57,689 nt of DNA from an uncultured Clostridia bacterium (GTDB taxonomy: Bacteria; Bacillota; Clostridia; Oscillospirales; Ruminococcaceae). This document shows positions 7,131 through 15,533 of the stretch, one piece after another. The translations under genes and the position numbers were made by a program. The notes under the pieces were generated by a model. The model made no database searches. It was not told the DNA's origin and saw only the letters and a list, made by a program, of their open reading frames with translations. Every line of letters begins with the position of its first letter. Within the stretch, counting starts at the first letter, position 1. The stretch is taken from contig CAMCOD010000012.1 in assembly GCA_945876435.1 (NCBI GenBank), positions 1 to 57,689 of the forward strand. The letters are read 5' to 3'.

Positions 7131-9071
7131 TTATTTCAGTTTCGCGCCGTTGGGGATGCTGTCGTCCACAAAGAGGACTTTCACTGTGTTTTCGTCGCAG
7201 TTGGCGGCAAGGATCATGCCCTGGCTCTCTACGCCGCAGAGTTTTACCGGGGTCAGGTTGGCTACAATAACGATTTTCTTGCCGATCAGGTCTTCCGGCT
7301 TGTACCAGGGGGCGATGCCGGAAACCACCTGGCGTCCGCCGTCAAAACCGTCGTCCAACTGGAGTTTCAGCAGCTTTTTGGCTTTTTTGATGGGCTCGCA
7401 GGCCTTGATCTGGGCAACCCGCAAGTCCACCTTGCCGAAATCGTCGATGGAGATCAGGTCCGCAACGCCTTCGTACTTGGGCAAAGCTTTGCCTTGGGCG
7501 GCTTTTTTGGCTTCCACCTTTTCCAGAACCTCATTGATGTCCAGACGGGCAAAGAGGATCTCCGGTTTTTCCACAACTTTGTTGCCGGAAGGATAGAGGC
7601 CGAAGGCTTTGCACTCATCCAGAGAGCGCAGGCTGGTATTCAGCTGGGCAGCGATGCGTTTGGCGGTGGAAGGCATGAAGGATTCCAGCAGGGAAGCGCC
7701 GATGCTGATGCTTTCCACCAGATTGTAGAGAACGGTCTCCAGACGTTCCTTCTTGCTTTCGTCCTTGGCCAAAGCCCACGGCATGGTTTCGTCGATGTAT
7801 TTGTTGCAGCGTTTGAACAGGCTGAAGATCTCGGTGATGGCGTCAGCCACGCGGAGCTGATCCATTTTGGCGGTGACTTTATCGGCGGCAGCGGTAACAA
7901 CGGCCTTCAGATCCTCATCCACTTCCTCGGAAACACCGGTGTTGCGGACAACGCCGTCAAAGTATTTGTTGGACATGGAGATGGTGCGGTTCACCAGATT
8001 GCCCAGGGTGTTGGCCAGGTCGGAATTCATCCGCTCCACCATCAGCTCCCAGGAGATCACACCGTCGTTTTCAAAAGGCATTTCGTGGAGAACGAAATAG
8101 CGGACAGCGTCCACGCCGAACAGCTCCACCAATTCGTCGGCGTAAAGCACATTGCCCTTGGATTTGCTCATTTTTCCATCGCCCTGAAGCAGCCACGGAT
8201 GGCCGAATACCTGTTTGGGCAGAGGAAGATCCAGAGCCATCAGGAAGATCGGCCAGTAAATGGTGTGGAAGCGGATAATATCCTTGCCCACCAGATGCAG
8301 GTCGGCAGGCCAGTTTTTGTTGAACAGCGCAGAGCTGTTGCCGTCGCAGTCGTAGCCGATGCCGGTGATGTAGTTGGTGAGAGCGTCCAGCCATACATAG
8401 GTGACATGCTTGGGGTCAAAGCTTACGGGGATCCCCCAGGTGAAGGAGGTGCGGGATACGCAGAGATCCTGCAGACCCGGCAGGAGGAAGTTGTTCATCA
8501 TCTCGTTTTTTCGGGAAACCGGCTGGATGAACTCGGGATGCTCGTTGATGTGCTGGATCAGACGGTCGGCGTATTTGCTCATGCGGAAGAAGTAGGCTTC
8601 TTCTTTTGCTGGCTGTACTTCACCGCCGCAGTCGGGGCATTTGCCGTCTACCAGCTGGCTTTCGGTGAAGAAGGACTCGCAGGGGGTGCAGTACAGGCCC
8701 TCGTAATGGCCTTTGTAGATATCGCCCTTGTCGTACAGGTATTTGAAGATTTTCTGCACCTGCGCTTCGTGGTCCTTATCGGTGGTGCGGATGAATTTAT
8801 CGTAGGAGGTGTCCATCAGGTCCCAGATGCCCTTGACCTGGGCGGCTACGCCGTCCACATATTCCTGAGGGCTGATGCCGGCGGCTTCCGCCTTCAGCTC
8901 GATTTTCTGTCCATGCTCGTCGGTGCCGGTCTGGAAGAACACATCGTAGCCCATGTAGCGTTTGTAGCGGGCGATGCTGTCCGCCAGAACGATCTCATAG
9001 GTGTTTCCGATATGGGGTTTTCCGGATGTATAGGCAATGGCTGTGGTCATATAAAATTTTTCTTTTTCCAT
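7131..9071 (-). CDS. metG: Methionyl-tRNA synthetase
   Basis: A 646-residue class I aminoacyl-tRNA synthetase. It shows the HIGN version of the HIGH motif at residue 20, a four-cysteine zinc knuckle (CTPCESF ... CPDCGG), the KMSKSKGN loop, an anticodon-binding helical domain, and a C-terminal EMAP/Trbp111-like tRNA-binding domain (DLRVAQIKACEPIKKAKKLL) ending in PNGAKLK, as in Bacillus-type MetG. It charges initiator and elongator tRNA-Met. AGGAGGAGG lies before the ATG. The leader is only about 70 bases, so no T-box riboswitch is present. A good promoter lies at 9151-9179. Confidence 0.98.
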   Translation of the reverse strand: MEKEKFYMTTAIAYTSGKPHIGNTYEIVLADSIARYKRYMGYDVFFQTGTDEHGQKIELKAEAAGISPQEYVDGVAAQVKGIWDLMDTSYDKFIRTTDKDHEAQVQKIFKYLYDKGDIYKGHYEGLYCTPCESFFTESQLVDGKCPDCGGEVQPAKEEAYFFRMSKYADRLIQHINEHPEFIQPVSRKNEMMNNFLLPGLQDLCVSRTSFTWGIPVSFDPKHVTYVWLDALTNYITGIGYDCDGNSSALFNKNWPADLHLVGKDIIRFHTIYWPIFLMALDLPLPKQVFGHPWLLQGDGKMSKSKGNVLYADELVELFGVDAVRYFVLHEMPFENDGVISWELMVERMNSDLANTLGNLVNRTISMSNKYFDGVVRNTGVSEEVDEDLKAVVTAAADKVTAKMDQLRVADAITEIFSLFKRCNKYIDETMPWALAKDESKKERLETVLYNLVESISIGASLLESFMPSTAKRIAAQLNTSLRSLDECKAFGLYPSGNKVVEKPEILFARLDINEVLEKVEAKKAAQGKALPKYEGVADLISIDDFGKVDLRVAQIKACEPIKKAKKLLKLQLDDGFDGGRQVVSGIAPWYKPEDLIGKKIVIVANLTPVKLCGVESQGMILAANCDENTVKVLFVDDSIPNGAKLK

Positions 9072-9150
9072 TGTTGTCCTCCTCCTGTGCTTGAGGTAAA
9101 ATTTCCCCTTTCGGCAGGAAAAGGGAACTCAAAATCATTTGATAAACATA

Positions 9151-9179
9151 ATTATATCATTTTTTTGCCGGCAACTCAA
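9151..9179 (-). promoter_or_regulatory. Promoter of metG-tatD
   Basis: TTGAGT and TATAAT are separated by 17 bases on the minus strand. A short pyrimidine/purine hairpin (TTCCC...GGGGAA) lies in the ~70-base leader, with no T-box specifier structure. Confidence 0.8.
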
Positions 9180-9198
9180 CGCTGTTTTGGGAGATGAA

Positions 9199-9230
9199 AG
9201 AAAAAAAGCGGGGGCTTTTCGCCCTTCGCT
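9199..9230 (-). terminator. Terminator after the 33-residue gene
   Basis: On the minus strand AGCGAAGGGCG pairs with CCCCCGCT around GAAAAG and is followed by seven T residues. It starts six bases after the small gene's stop, so that gene is separated from metG. Confidence 0.85.
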
Positions 9231-9236
9231 TTCCTT

Positions 9237-9338
9237 TCACCGGTGTTTGATGATGACAGCTATGCCCAGAAGGACAGAGATCAGCAGGATAATGTTAAAA
9301 ATCTGGAAAAAAGCAGTCGCAAGCGGAGCAATATTCAT
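9237..9338 (-). CDS. Predicted 33-residue single-pass membrane peptide
   Basis: The minus-strand frame encodes MNIAPLATAFFQIFNIIL followed by LISVLLGIAVIIKHR. About 25 consecutive residues are hydrophobic, with a positively charged end (KHR) that would face the cytoplasm. AAAGGAG lies eight bases before the ATG, and a dedicated terminator follows within a few bases, so it is a compact stand-alone gene. A promoter-like TTGCGC-17-TATTCT lies upstream on the minus strand. No family is recognised; a small membrane regulator or a type I toxin-like peptide are both possible. It is divergent from another small membrane protein gene at 9510. Confidence 0.7.
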   Translation of the reverse strand: MNIAPLATAFFQIFNIILLISVLLGIAVIIKHR

Positions 9339-9509
9339 AAAGCTTCTCCTTTCGCTGAGGGCGGCTTGCTGCCGGCAGTGTTTTTCTGAGAAAAAGAATA
9401 GCATAAGGGTCAAAAAAGCGCAACAAACAGAGAAAAATCCTGCTTTTTTCCCCGAACCCTTCCGGAAAAGGCGGCATATGATGGAAGTATAGAGACAGGA
9501 GGCGAGAAT

Positions 9510-9845
9510 ATGAACATTCTTCTTTGGTGCTTGACGGGTTTTCTGCTGATTCTGGGGCTGAGCCAGCTTTGGGAGTGGTTTTTGCTGTTCTGGAACCGGC
9601 CCAAGGCGCCTCTGCTGCGCTACACCCTGATCCCCTTAAGCGGCTCGGTGGAGAATATGGAGCAGCTGCTGCGCTATATCCGGCTGACCTGCGCCGGCAG
9701 TCAGGTGCTGCTGCTGGATCGGGGCATGGATTACGCCAGCCGGGAGCTGTGCCGCCACTTCTGCCGGGAGGAAGGCTCTCTGCGCTTAGTCAGCGATGAG
9801 GAGGCCAAAAAGCTGCTGGAGGAGATGGAAAAGGAACTTGTTTGA
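9510..9845 (+). CDS. Small membrane-anchored protein of unknown function
   Basis: A 111-residue protein. Residues ~4-30 form a single membrane helix (LLWCLTGFLLILGLSQLWEW), followed by a cytoplasmic domain with a Rossmann-like alternation (SQVLLLDRGMDYASRELC) and a charged C-terminal helix (EEAKKLLEEMEKELV). ACAGGAGGCGAG precedes the ATG. I do not recognise the family. It precedes recD2 by 57 bases, and a promoter for recD2 overlaps its last codons. The balanced composition and strong ribosome-binding site support a real gene. Confidence 0.78.
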   Translation: MNILLWCLTGFLLILGLSQLWEWFLLFWNRPKAPLLRYTLIPLSGSVENMEQLLRYIRLTCAGSQVLLLDRGMDYASRELCRHFCREEGSLRLVSDEEAKKLLEEMEKELV

Positions 9846-9866
9846 ACGGCGAAAACATAGTATACT
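9838..9866 (+). promoter_or_regulatory. Promoter for recD2 operon
   Basis: TTGTTT and TATACT are separated by 17 bases; the -35 overlaps the end of the preceding gene. Confidence 0.7.
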
Positions 9867-9902
9867 AAAAGATAAGACAAAATAGGTTTGGGGCAGAAAA
9901 AC

Positions 9903-12110
9903 ATGGAAAAACAACTGAGCATTCTGACCGGAACCGTGGAAACCGTGGTTTATTCCAACGAGGACAGCGGTTTTACGGTTCTGGAACTGAATAACGGCAA
10001 GGAACTGATCACGGTGGTCGGGGAATTGATGGGCGCTGTGGAGGGGGAAAAGCTGACCCTCCACGGTGTGTATACGGTGCACCCTAATTACGGCAGCCAG
10101 TTTAAGGCCTCCGCCTGTGAGCGCACCCTGCCGGCGACAGCCGCCGCCATCGAGCAGTTTCTTGCCAACGGGGCGGTGAAGGGTGTGGGGCCTGTGTTGG
10201 CCTCCCGGCTGGTACAGGCTTTTGGGGACGACACGCTGGAGGTTATGGAGAAGGAGCCGCAGCGCTTGACCGAGATCCCCGGCATCAGCCCCGCCAAATG
10301 CGAAAAAATCGCGCAGGAGGTATCCCGCCTCTTCGGCGTCCGCATGACCATGCTGTTCCTATCCCGCTTCGGCATTGACGCCTCCACCTCCATCGAAATC
10401 TGGAAGCGCTACGGCAGCGGGACCCAGGAACTGGTCAGCGAAAATCCCTATATTCTCTGCGACGAAAGCATCGGCGTGGAGTTTGAGCGCTGCGACGCCA
10501 TTGCGGAGAAGCTGGAGATCCCTATGGACAGCAGCTACCGCCTGAGCGCGGGGATCCTCCATGTGCTGCGCCACAATCTGAACAACGGACACACCTGCCT
10601 GCCCTACGACAAGCTGCTGCCCACCGCCTGCCAGCTATTGGAACAGAACGAAGCCATGGTGGATACCGAGCTTCAGGCCATGCTGGAGGGACAGCAGCTG
10701 GAGCTGCTGGACGTAAACGGCCGGCCCTACGTTTACCTGCCGGAATATTTGGCGGCGGAACAGTATGTGGCGGCCCGAATTACCACCGCTTTGCAGCTTC
10801 AGCAGCCCCAGGAGCAGGATTATTCGAAAAAAATCGACGCCTTGGAGGCGCGGAATGGGATCCACTACGCGGCTTTGCAGCGCAAAGCCATTGCCGACGC
10901 GCTGAATTACTCCCTGTTCGTGCTCACCGGCGGCCCGGGCACCGGTAAAACCACCACCATCAACGCCATTATCGAGCTTTTGGAGGAGATGGAGCTGGAT
11001 GTGGCGCTGGCGGCGCCCACCGGACGGGCGGCCAAGCGGATGTCCGAAGTGACCGGACGGGAAGCCAAGACCATCCACCGACTGCTGGAGGTGGATTTCA
11101 CCAAAAAAGAGGCTCTGACCTTTAAGCGCAATGAGCGCAACCCCCTGCCCCACGATGTGATCATCGTGGACGAGATGTCCATGGTGGATATTCCTCTGAT
11201 GCGCTCCCTGCTTTGCGGGGTGAAACTGAACGCAAGGCTGATTCTGGTGGGGGACAGCGACCAGCTGCCCTCGGTAGGGCCGGGCAACGTGCTGCGGGAT
11301 TTGATCCAAAGCGGCATCGTCCGCACCGTTACCCTGACGGAGATCTTCCGTCAGGCGCAGAAAAGCCTGATCGTTACCAACGCCCACGCCATTGTCCGGG
11401 GGGAAATGCCGCAGCTCAGCTGCCGGGACAGGGATTTCTTCTTTATGCGGCGGGAGCAGTATGAGTCGATGAAGCAGACGGTGGTGGATCTGTGCTGCCG
11501 CCGCCTGCCGAAAAGCTACGGCTATGATCCCATCGAGGATATTCAGGTCATCGCGCCTACCCGCGTGGGCGCGGTGGGAACCAACAACCTGAATGAGGCC
11601 CTGCAGCGGGAGCTGAACCCGCCCTCTCCGGAAAAGGACGAGGTGAAGATCGCCGGCCGGACCTTCCGCACCGGCGACAAAGTGATGCAGATCAAGAACA
11701 ATTATGATATTCTGTGGAGCCGGGAAAACGGCGAGGATGGAATGGGGGTTTACAACGGGGACATCGGCGTGATCAAAATGATCGACCGGCCCTCCAAAAC
11801 CATTCTGATTCGCTTCGATGACCGGGAGGCGGCTTACCTGTTCGATATGGCCGACCAGATCGAGCTGGCCTACGCCGTCACCGTCCACAAAAGCCAGGGC
11901 AGCGAATTTCCGGCGGTGATCCTGCCTGTTATGGGCTACCGCAGCAAAATGCACTACCGCAACCTGCTTTATACCGCCGTCACCCGGGCCAAAAACCAGC
12001 TGATCCTGCTGGGGACGGAGCAAAGCGTGGCTTATATGGTGGAAAATGACCGCAAAACCATCCGCTACACCAACCTTCTGGAGATGCTGAAGGGGGAATG
12101 TGAGCTGTGA
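9903..12110 (+). CDS. recD2: RecD-like ATP-dependent 5'-3' DNA helicase (RecD2)
   Basis: A 735-residue superfamily 1B helicase. An N-terminal OB-like domain (TVETVVYSNEDSGFTVLELN) and tandem helix-hairpin-helix motifs (~residues 75-190) mark the RecD2 type, which works without RecBC. Walker A is TGGPGTGKTTT, Walker B IIVDEMSMVD, and motif VI AVTVHKSQGSEFPAVILP ... YTAVTRAK. RecD2 limits recombination at stalled forks and aids mismatch repair in Firmicutes. The ATG at 9903 has only a weak GGGG element upstream. Its stop overlaps the comF start (TGATG), indicating translational coupling in a recD2-comF-mreB operon. Confidence 0.96.
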   Translation: MEKQLSILTGTVETVVYSNEDSGFTVLELNNGKELITVVGELMGAVEGEKLTLHGVYTVHPNYGSQFKASACERTLPATAAAIEQFLANGAVKGVGPVLASRLVQAFGDDTLEVMEKEPQRLTEIPGISPAKCEKIAQEVSRLFGVRMTMLFLSRFGIDASTSIEIWKRYGSGTQELVSENPYILCDESIGVEFERCDAIAEKLEIPMDSSYRLSAGILHVLRHNLNNGHTCLPYDKLLPTACQLLEQNEAMVDTELQAMLEGQQLELLDVNGRPYVYLPEYLAAEQYVAARITTALQLQQPQEQDYSKKIDALEARNGIHYAALQRKAIADALNYSLFVLTGGPGTGKTTTINAIIELLEEMELDVALAAPTGRAAKRMSEVTGREAKTIHRLLEVDFTKKEALTFKRNERNPLPHDVIIVDEMSMVDIPLMRSLLCGVKLNARLILVGDSDQLPSVGPGNVLRDLIQSGIVRTVTLTEIFRQAQKSLIVTNAHAIVRGEMPQLSCRDRDFFFMRREQYESMKQTVVDLCCRRLPKSYGYDPIEDIQVIAPTRVGAVGTNNLNEALQRELNPPSPEKDEVKIAGRTFRTGDKVMQIKNNYDILWSRENGEDGMGVYNGDIGVIKMIDRPSKTILIRFDDREAAYLFDMADQIELAYAVTVHKSQGSEFPAVILPVMGYRSKMHYRNLLYTAVTRAKNQLILLGTEQSVAYMVENDRKTIRYTNLLEMLKGECEL

Positions 12111-12838
12111 TGGAGCGGATTCTGGAGCGGATCTTGGATTGGATCTTTCCCAGACGCTGCATATTCTGCGGCGGCTTGATGGAGGAAGGACTGATTTGTG
12201 AAGAATGTGGGGAGAAGCTGCCCTGGCTGGAGGAGCCTTTGTGCCGCAGCCATATGGGCAGGGTGGAGCGGCTTTACGCCGCCCTGTATTATGACGGGAC
12301 GGTTCCCAACGCTATGGCGAAATTTAAATTCCGGGGCCGTTCCCAGCTTTCCCGCTGTTTGGCGGCGCTGATGCTGGAACGGATGGGAACGGAGCTGCGG
12401 GCGGAACACTGTGACCGGATCCTTGGGGTGCCGATGCACCCGTCCAGACAGCGGAGAAGGGGCTATAATCAGGCCCAGCTTCTGGCCCGGGAGCTGAGTG
12501 TTCAGCTGGACATCCCCTATTCTTCCTGTCTGAAGAAGATAAAACGCTCCAAACAGCAGCATACGCTGCGGGGCAGAGAGCGGAAAAACGCCCAAAAGGG
12601 CAGCTATCGCTGCCAGAGCCTTCACGGAGAAAAGATTTTACTGGTGGACGACATCTGTACCAGCGGCGAGACCCTGAAGGAATGTGCCAGAGTGCTGCGG
12701 GAGGCGGGCGCCGGCTGCGTGATCGGGGCCGTTGTCTGCAAAACGCCTCAGTACCGGGACTGGAAGCGGGAAAACGATAAAATGTTGGCGTTTGACCCAT
12801 TTAACGAAATGATAAATGATAACGAAATGAGTGTATGA
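12110..12838 (+). CDS. comF: ComF family protein (phosphoribosyltransferase-like)
   Basis: A 242-residue protein with an N-terminal four-cysteine zinc finger (RRCIFCGG ... ICEECGE) and a C-terminal type I phosphoribosyltransferase domain whose PRPP loop is LLVDDICTSGETL. The central RRGYNQAQLLAREL segment is diagnostic for ComF. In competent bacteria ComF acts on the cytoplasmic side of DNA uptake; in non-competent Clostridia its role is unclear. An alternative GTG start at 12107 has slightly better spacing from AGGGGGA. Its last codons overlap the mreB start by four bases (ATGA). Confidence 0.94.
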   Translation: MERILERILDWIFPRRCIFCGGLMEEGLICEECGEKLPWLEEPLCRSHMGRVERLYAALYYDGTVPNAMAKFKFRGRSQLSRCLAALMLERMGTELRAEHCDRILGVPMHPSRQRRRGYNQAQLLARELSVQLDIPYSSCLKKIKRSKQQHTLRGRERKNAQKGSYRCQSLHGEKILLVDDICTSGETLKECARVLREAGAGCVIGAVVCKTPQYRDWKRENDKMLAFDPFNEMINDNEMSV

Positions 12839-13848
12839 CAGCTATGGATATTGGTATTGATTTGGGCACAGCCACTGTGCTGATCTATGTAAAAGACAAA
12901 GGGATCGTTCTGGAGGAGCCGTCTGTGGTGGCGGTGAATCACCGCAGCGAGAAGATCCTCAGCGTAGGTTCGGAAGCCTACAATATGGTGGGCAAAACAC
13001 CGGCTTACATCAGCGCGGTCCGTCCTCTGAAGGAGGGCATTGTCTGCGATTACCGGGTGACGGAGGCCATGATCCAGCACTTTATCCGCAAGGTCTGCGA
13101 CGATAAACTGATCAAGCCCCGCATCGCTCTCTGCGTGCCCTCCGGCATCACCGACGTGGAGTCCAACGCGGTGATGGATGTGGCAGTGGCCGCAGGGGCG
13201 CGGAAGGTGTTTCTCATTGAGGAACCAGTGGCGGCGGCCATCGGCGCCGGCATCGATCTGTCCAAAGCCAACGGCAATATGATCGTAGACATCGGCGGCG
13301 GCACCACGGACATCGCTGTGCTGTCCCTGAACGGTATTGTCAACAAAAAATCCATTAAGATCGCCGGCGACGTGTTCTCGGAGACCATTATCCGCTACAT
13401 CCGCAGCAGCTTTGGCGTGCTCATCGGCGAGCGCATGGCGGATCAGCTGAAGCGGGAGATCGGCTCCGTGTCCTATGAGGAGGATAAAACCGCTGTGGCC
13501 AAGGGACGGAATCTGGAAAACGGCCTGCCCTGCGCCATTGAGGTCAAACGGAGCATGCTTTACGAGCCGCTGCGGAAGGAGGCCATGCAGATCGTATCCG
13601 CTGTCCGGGAAGTGATCGAAAAAACGCCGCCGGAGCTGGTGGGCGACCTGTCGGAGAATGGCATTGTTCTCACCGGTGGCGGTTCCCTTCTGGACGGTAT
13701 GGACCGTCTGTTGAGCGCAGAAACCAAAATTTCCACCCGGGTGGCGGAGAATCCGGTTCAGTGCGTGGCCATCGGCACCGGGCGCTCCTTTGATTATATG
13801 GACACCCTGATGGACGGTTTCCTGACCCCGTCCATGAAGAAATTCTAA
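12835..13848 (+). CDS. mreB: Actin-like rod shape-determining protein MreB/Mbl
   Basis: A 337-residue actin-fold ATPase with the MreB phosphate-1 loop (IGIDLGTATVLIYV), phosphate-2 loop (MIVDIGGGTTDIAVLS) and adenosine region (ENGIVLTGGGSLLDGMDRLL). MreB forms membrane-bound filaments that guide cell-wall synthases in rod-shaped cells. No mreC or mreD follows, and the gene is embedded between comF and methyltransferase genes, so it is likely a paralogue (Mbl/MreBH type) separate from a main mre cluster. The ATG at 12835 overlaps the comF stop; a second ATG at 12844 is a possible start. No strong ribosome-binding site, consistent with coupling. Confidence 0.95.
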   Translation: MTAMDIGIDLGTATVLIYVKDKGIVLEEPSVVAVNHRSEKILSVGSEAYNMVGKTPAYISAVRPLKEGIVCDYRVTEAMIQHFIRKVCDDKLIKPRIALCVPSGITDVESNAVMDVAVAAGARKVFLIEEPVAAAIGAGIDLSKANGNMIVDIGGGTTDIAVLSLNGIVNKKSIKIAGDVFSETIIRYIRSSFGVLIGERMADQLKREIGSVSYEEDKTAVAKGRNLENGLPCAIEVKRSMLYEPLRKEAMQIVSAVREVIEKTPPELVGDLSENGIVLTGGGSLLDGMDRLLSAETKISTRVAENPVQCVAIGTGRSFDYMDTLMDGFLTPSMKKF

Positions 13849-13880
13849 GGATGGTTCAGGAGAAAACGGGAGGAACGGCT

Positions 13881-14624
13881 TTGGAAAAGGATTTTTTTGA
13901 GCCAATCAACGGGCGGCTGCAAATCTGTGTGTCCGATGAGCACAAGTTCGGCACCGACGCTTTTCTGTTGTCGGATTTTGCCAGGGTAAAGCGGAAAGAC
14001 CGCTGTGTGGATTTGGGCACCGGCTGCGGGATTATCCCGCTTTTGTGGTTCCGGGAGCCGGAGGAGGCGCCTCAGGTGGCCTACGGGCTGGACATACAGC
14101 CGAAAGCCATTGACCAAATGGAAAAAACCGTGGCGTTCTGCGGGCTGAAAGACCGGCTGATCCCGGTGGAAGGGGATCTGAAGGAGATCTCCGATCTGCT
14201 GCCGACGGACAGCTTTACGCTGGTGACCTGCAATCCGCCTTACAAGGCGGGAAACAGCGGCATTCTCAACGAAACCGATGCCCACAGCATCGCCAGACAC
14301 GAGCTTCTCTGCACCATTGACGATGTGTGCCGGGCGGCGGCCCGCCTGCTGAAATTCGGCGGGCGGCTCTGCGTCTGCCAGCGGCCGGAGCGGCTGCTGG
14401 ACACGCTGGAGGCCATGCGCCGCAATAAGGTGGAACCAAAACGGCTGCGCTTTGTGCAGAAAAGGGGCGATACCGCTCCCTGGCTCTTTTTAGTGGAAGG
14501 GCGCAAGGGCAGCAGGGCTTTTTTGCAGGTGGAGGCGCCGCTGCTGATCCAAAACGGACAGACAGGGGAATACTCCGCTGAGCTGCGCCGGATCTACCGG
14601 CTGGATCAGGCGGAGAGAGAATAG
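13881..14624 (+). CDS. TrmN6/YfiC-type SAM-dependent methyltransferase
   Basis: A 247-residue class I methyltransferase with the SAM loop VDLGTGCGIIPLL and the catalytic NPPY motif of N6-adenine or N5-glutamine enzymes (VTCNPPYKAGNSG). It groups with tRNA1(Val) A37 N6-methyltransferases (TrmN6/YabB-like) by the N-terminal GTDAFLLSDFA. The TTG at 13881 is preferred because GGGAGGA lies seven bases upstream; the ATG at 13851 is only two bases past the mreB stop and has no spaced ribosome-binding site. It is directly followed by rsmI, a common Firmicutes neighbour, so both modify RNA. The methylated base is inferred from family only. Confidence 0.88.
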   Translation: MEKDFFEPINGRLQICVSDEHKFGTDAFLLSDFARVKRKDRCVDLGTGCGIIPLLWFREPEEAPQVAYGLDIQPKAIDQMEKTVAFCGLKDRLIPVEGDLKEISDLLPTDSFTLVTCNPPYKAGNSGILNETDAHSIARHELLCTIDDVCRAAARLLKFGGRLCVCQRPERLLDTLEAMRRNKVEPKRLRFVQKRGDTAPWLFLVEGRKGSRAFLQVEAPLLIQNGQTGEYSAELRRIYRLDQAERE

Positions 14625-14636
14625 AAGGAGAGAAAC

Positions 14637-15470
14637 ATGGCTGGCATTTTATATATTGTAGGAACCCCCATCGGCAACCTGGAGGACATGAGCGTCCGCG
14701 CTGTCCGCACGCTGCGGGAGGTAGACTTTATCGCGGCGGAGGATACGCGAGTGACCTTGAAGCTGCTGAATCATTTTGAGATCAAAAAGCCCATGGTCAG
14801 CTACCATGACCACAATATCCGGGAGAAGGGCCAGGTGGTCATCGGCAAACTGCTGGCCGGGGAAAACGGGGCCATCGTCACCGACGCCGGTATGCCCTGC
14901 ATTTCCGACCCGGGGGAGGATCTGGTGCGGCTGTGCGCGGAAAATCACATCGAAACAAGGGTGGTTCCCGGTCCCAGCGCGGCGATTTCCGCCTTGGCTC
15001 TGTCGGGACTGGCCACCAGCAAGTTTGTATTTGAGGGCTTTCTCACCACCAATAAGGCCGGGCGGCTGGAAAACCTGGAGGCTTTGAAAAACGAACCCCG
15101 CACCCTGATCTTCTACGAGGCGCCTCACAAGCTGAAGGACACGCTGGGGGATCTGCGGAAGGTGCTGGGCAACCGGAAGATCAGCCTGGCCCGGGAGCTG
15201 ACCAAGATCCATGAGGAGATCGACCGGACGACCCTGGACGATGCCATTGCCCAGTATGAGGAGCGGACGCCCAAAGGGGAATATGTGCTGATCGTGGAGG
15301 GAGCGCCGGAGGAAGCCGGGGAAGTGACCTTTACCTTGGAGCAGGCCATTGATATGGTGCTGGCGCTCAGCGAAAAGGGAACGCCTCTGTCCAGCGCCGC
15401 CAAGGATGTGGCAAAACAGACCGGTTTTAAAAAGGGAGAGCTGTATAAAGGTGCTCTGGAGCGGGAATAG
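14637..15470 (+). CDS. rsmI: 16S rRNA (cytidine1402-2'-O)-methyltransferase RsmI
   Basis: A 277-residue tetrapyrrole-methylase-fold enzyme. Diagnostic segments are LYIVGTPIGNLEDMSVRAV, the AAEDTR motif, SDAG-like TDAGMPCISDPGEDLV, and PGPSAAISALALSGL. RsmI methylates the ribose of C1402 in the decoding centre of 16S rRNA, which with RsmH tunes start-codon fidelity. GAAGGAGAG lies before the ATG. It is the last gene of the recD2-comF-mreB-methyltransferase-rsmI run; no clear terminator follows before the next promoter. Confidence 0.97.
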   Translation: MAGILYIVGTPIGNLEDMSVRAVRTLREVDFIAAEDTRVTLKLLNHFEIKKPMVSYHDHNIREKGQVVIGKLLAGENGAIVTDAGMPCISDPGEDLVRLCAENHIETRVVPGPSAAISALALSGLATSKFVFEGFLTTNKAGRLENLEALKNEPRTLIFYEAPHKLKDTLGDLRKVLGNRKISLARELTKIHEEIDRTTLDDAIAQYEERTPKGEYVLIVEGAPEEAGEVTFTLEQAIDMVLALSEKGTPLSSAAKDVAKQTGFKKGELYKGALERE

Positions 15471-15473
15471 GTT

Positions 15474-15502
15474 TTGCTACCGGGAAAAAAGTGTGTTAAA
15501 AT
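15474..15502 (+). promoter_or_regulatory. Promoter for the Cys/HTH protein gene
   Basis: TTGCTA and TAAAAT are separated by 17 bases, starting four bases after the rsmI stop codon. Confidence 0.75.
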
Positions 15503-15533
15503 GGAAATAGAGTAAGCGGAAGGAGGAAGGCAG

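Noticed and set aside
7494-9197. Long plus-strand frame opposite metG
   Set aside because: It overlaps the whole of a clear MetG and has the Val/Gly/Phe-rich look of an antisense frame.
9072-9198. T-box riboswitch upstream of metG
   Set aside because: The leader from the promoter is only about 70 bases, with no specifier loop or conserved T-box sequence.
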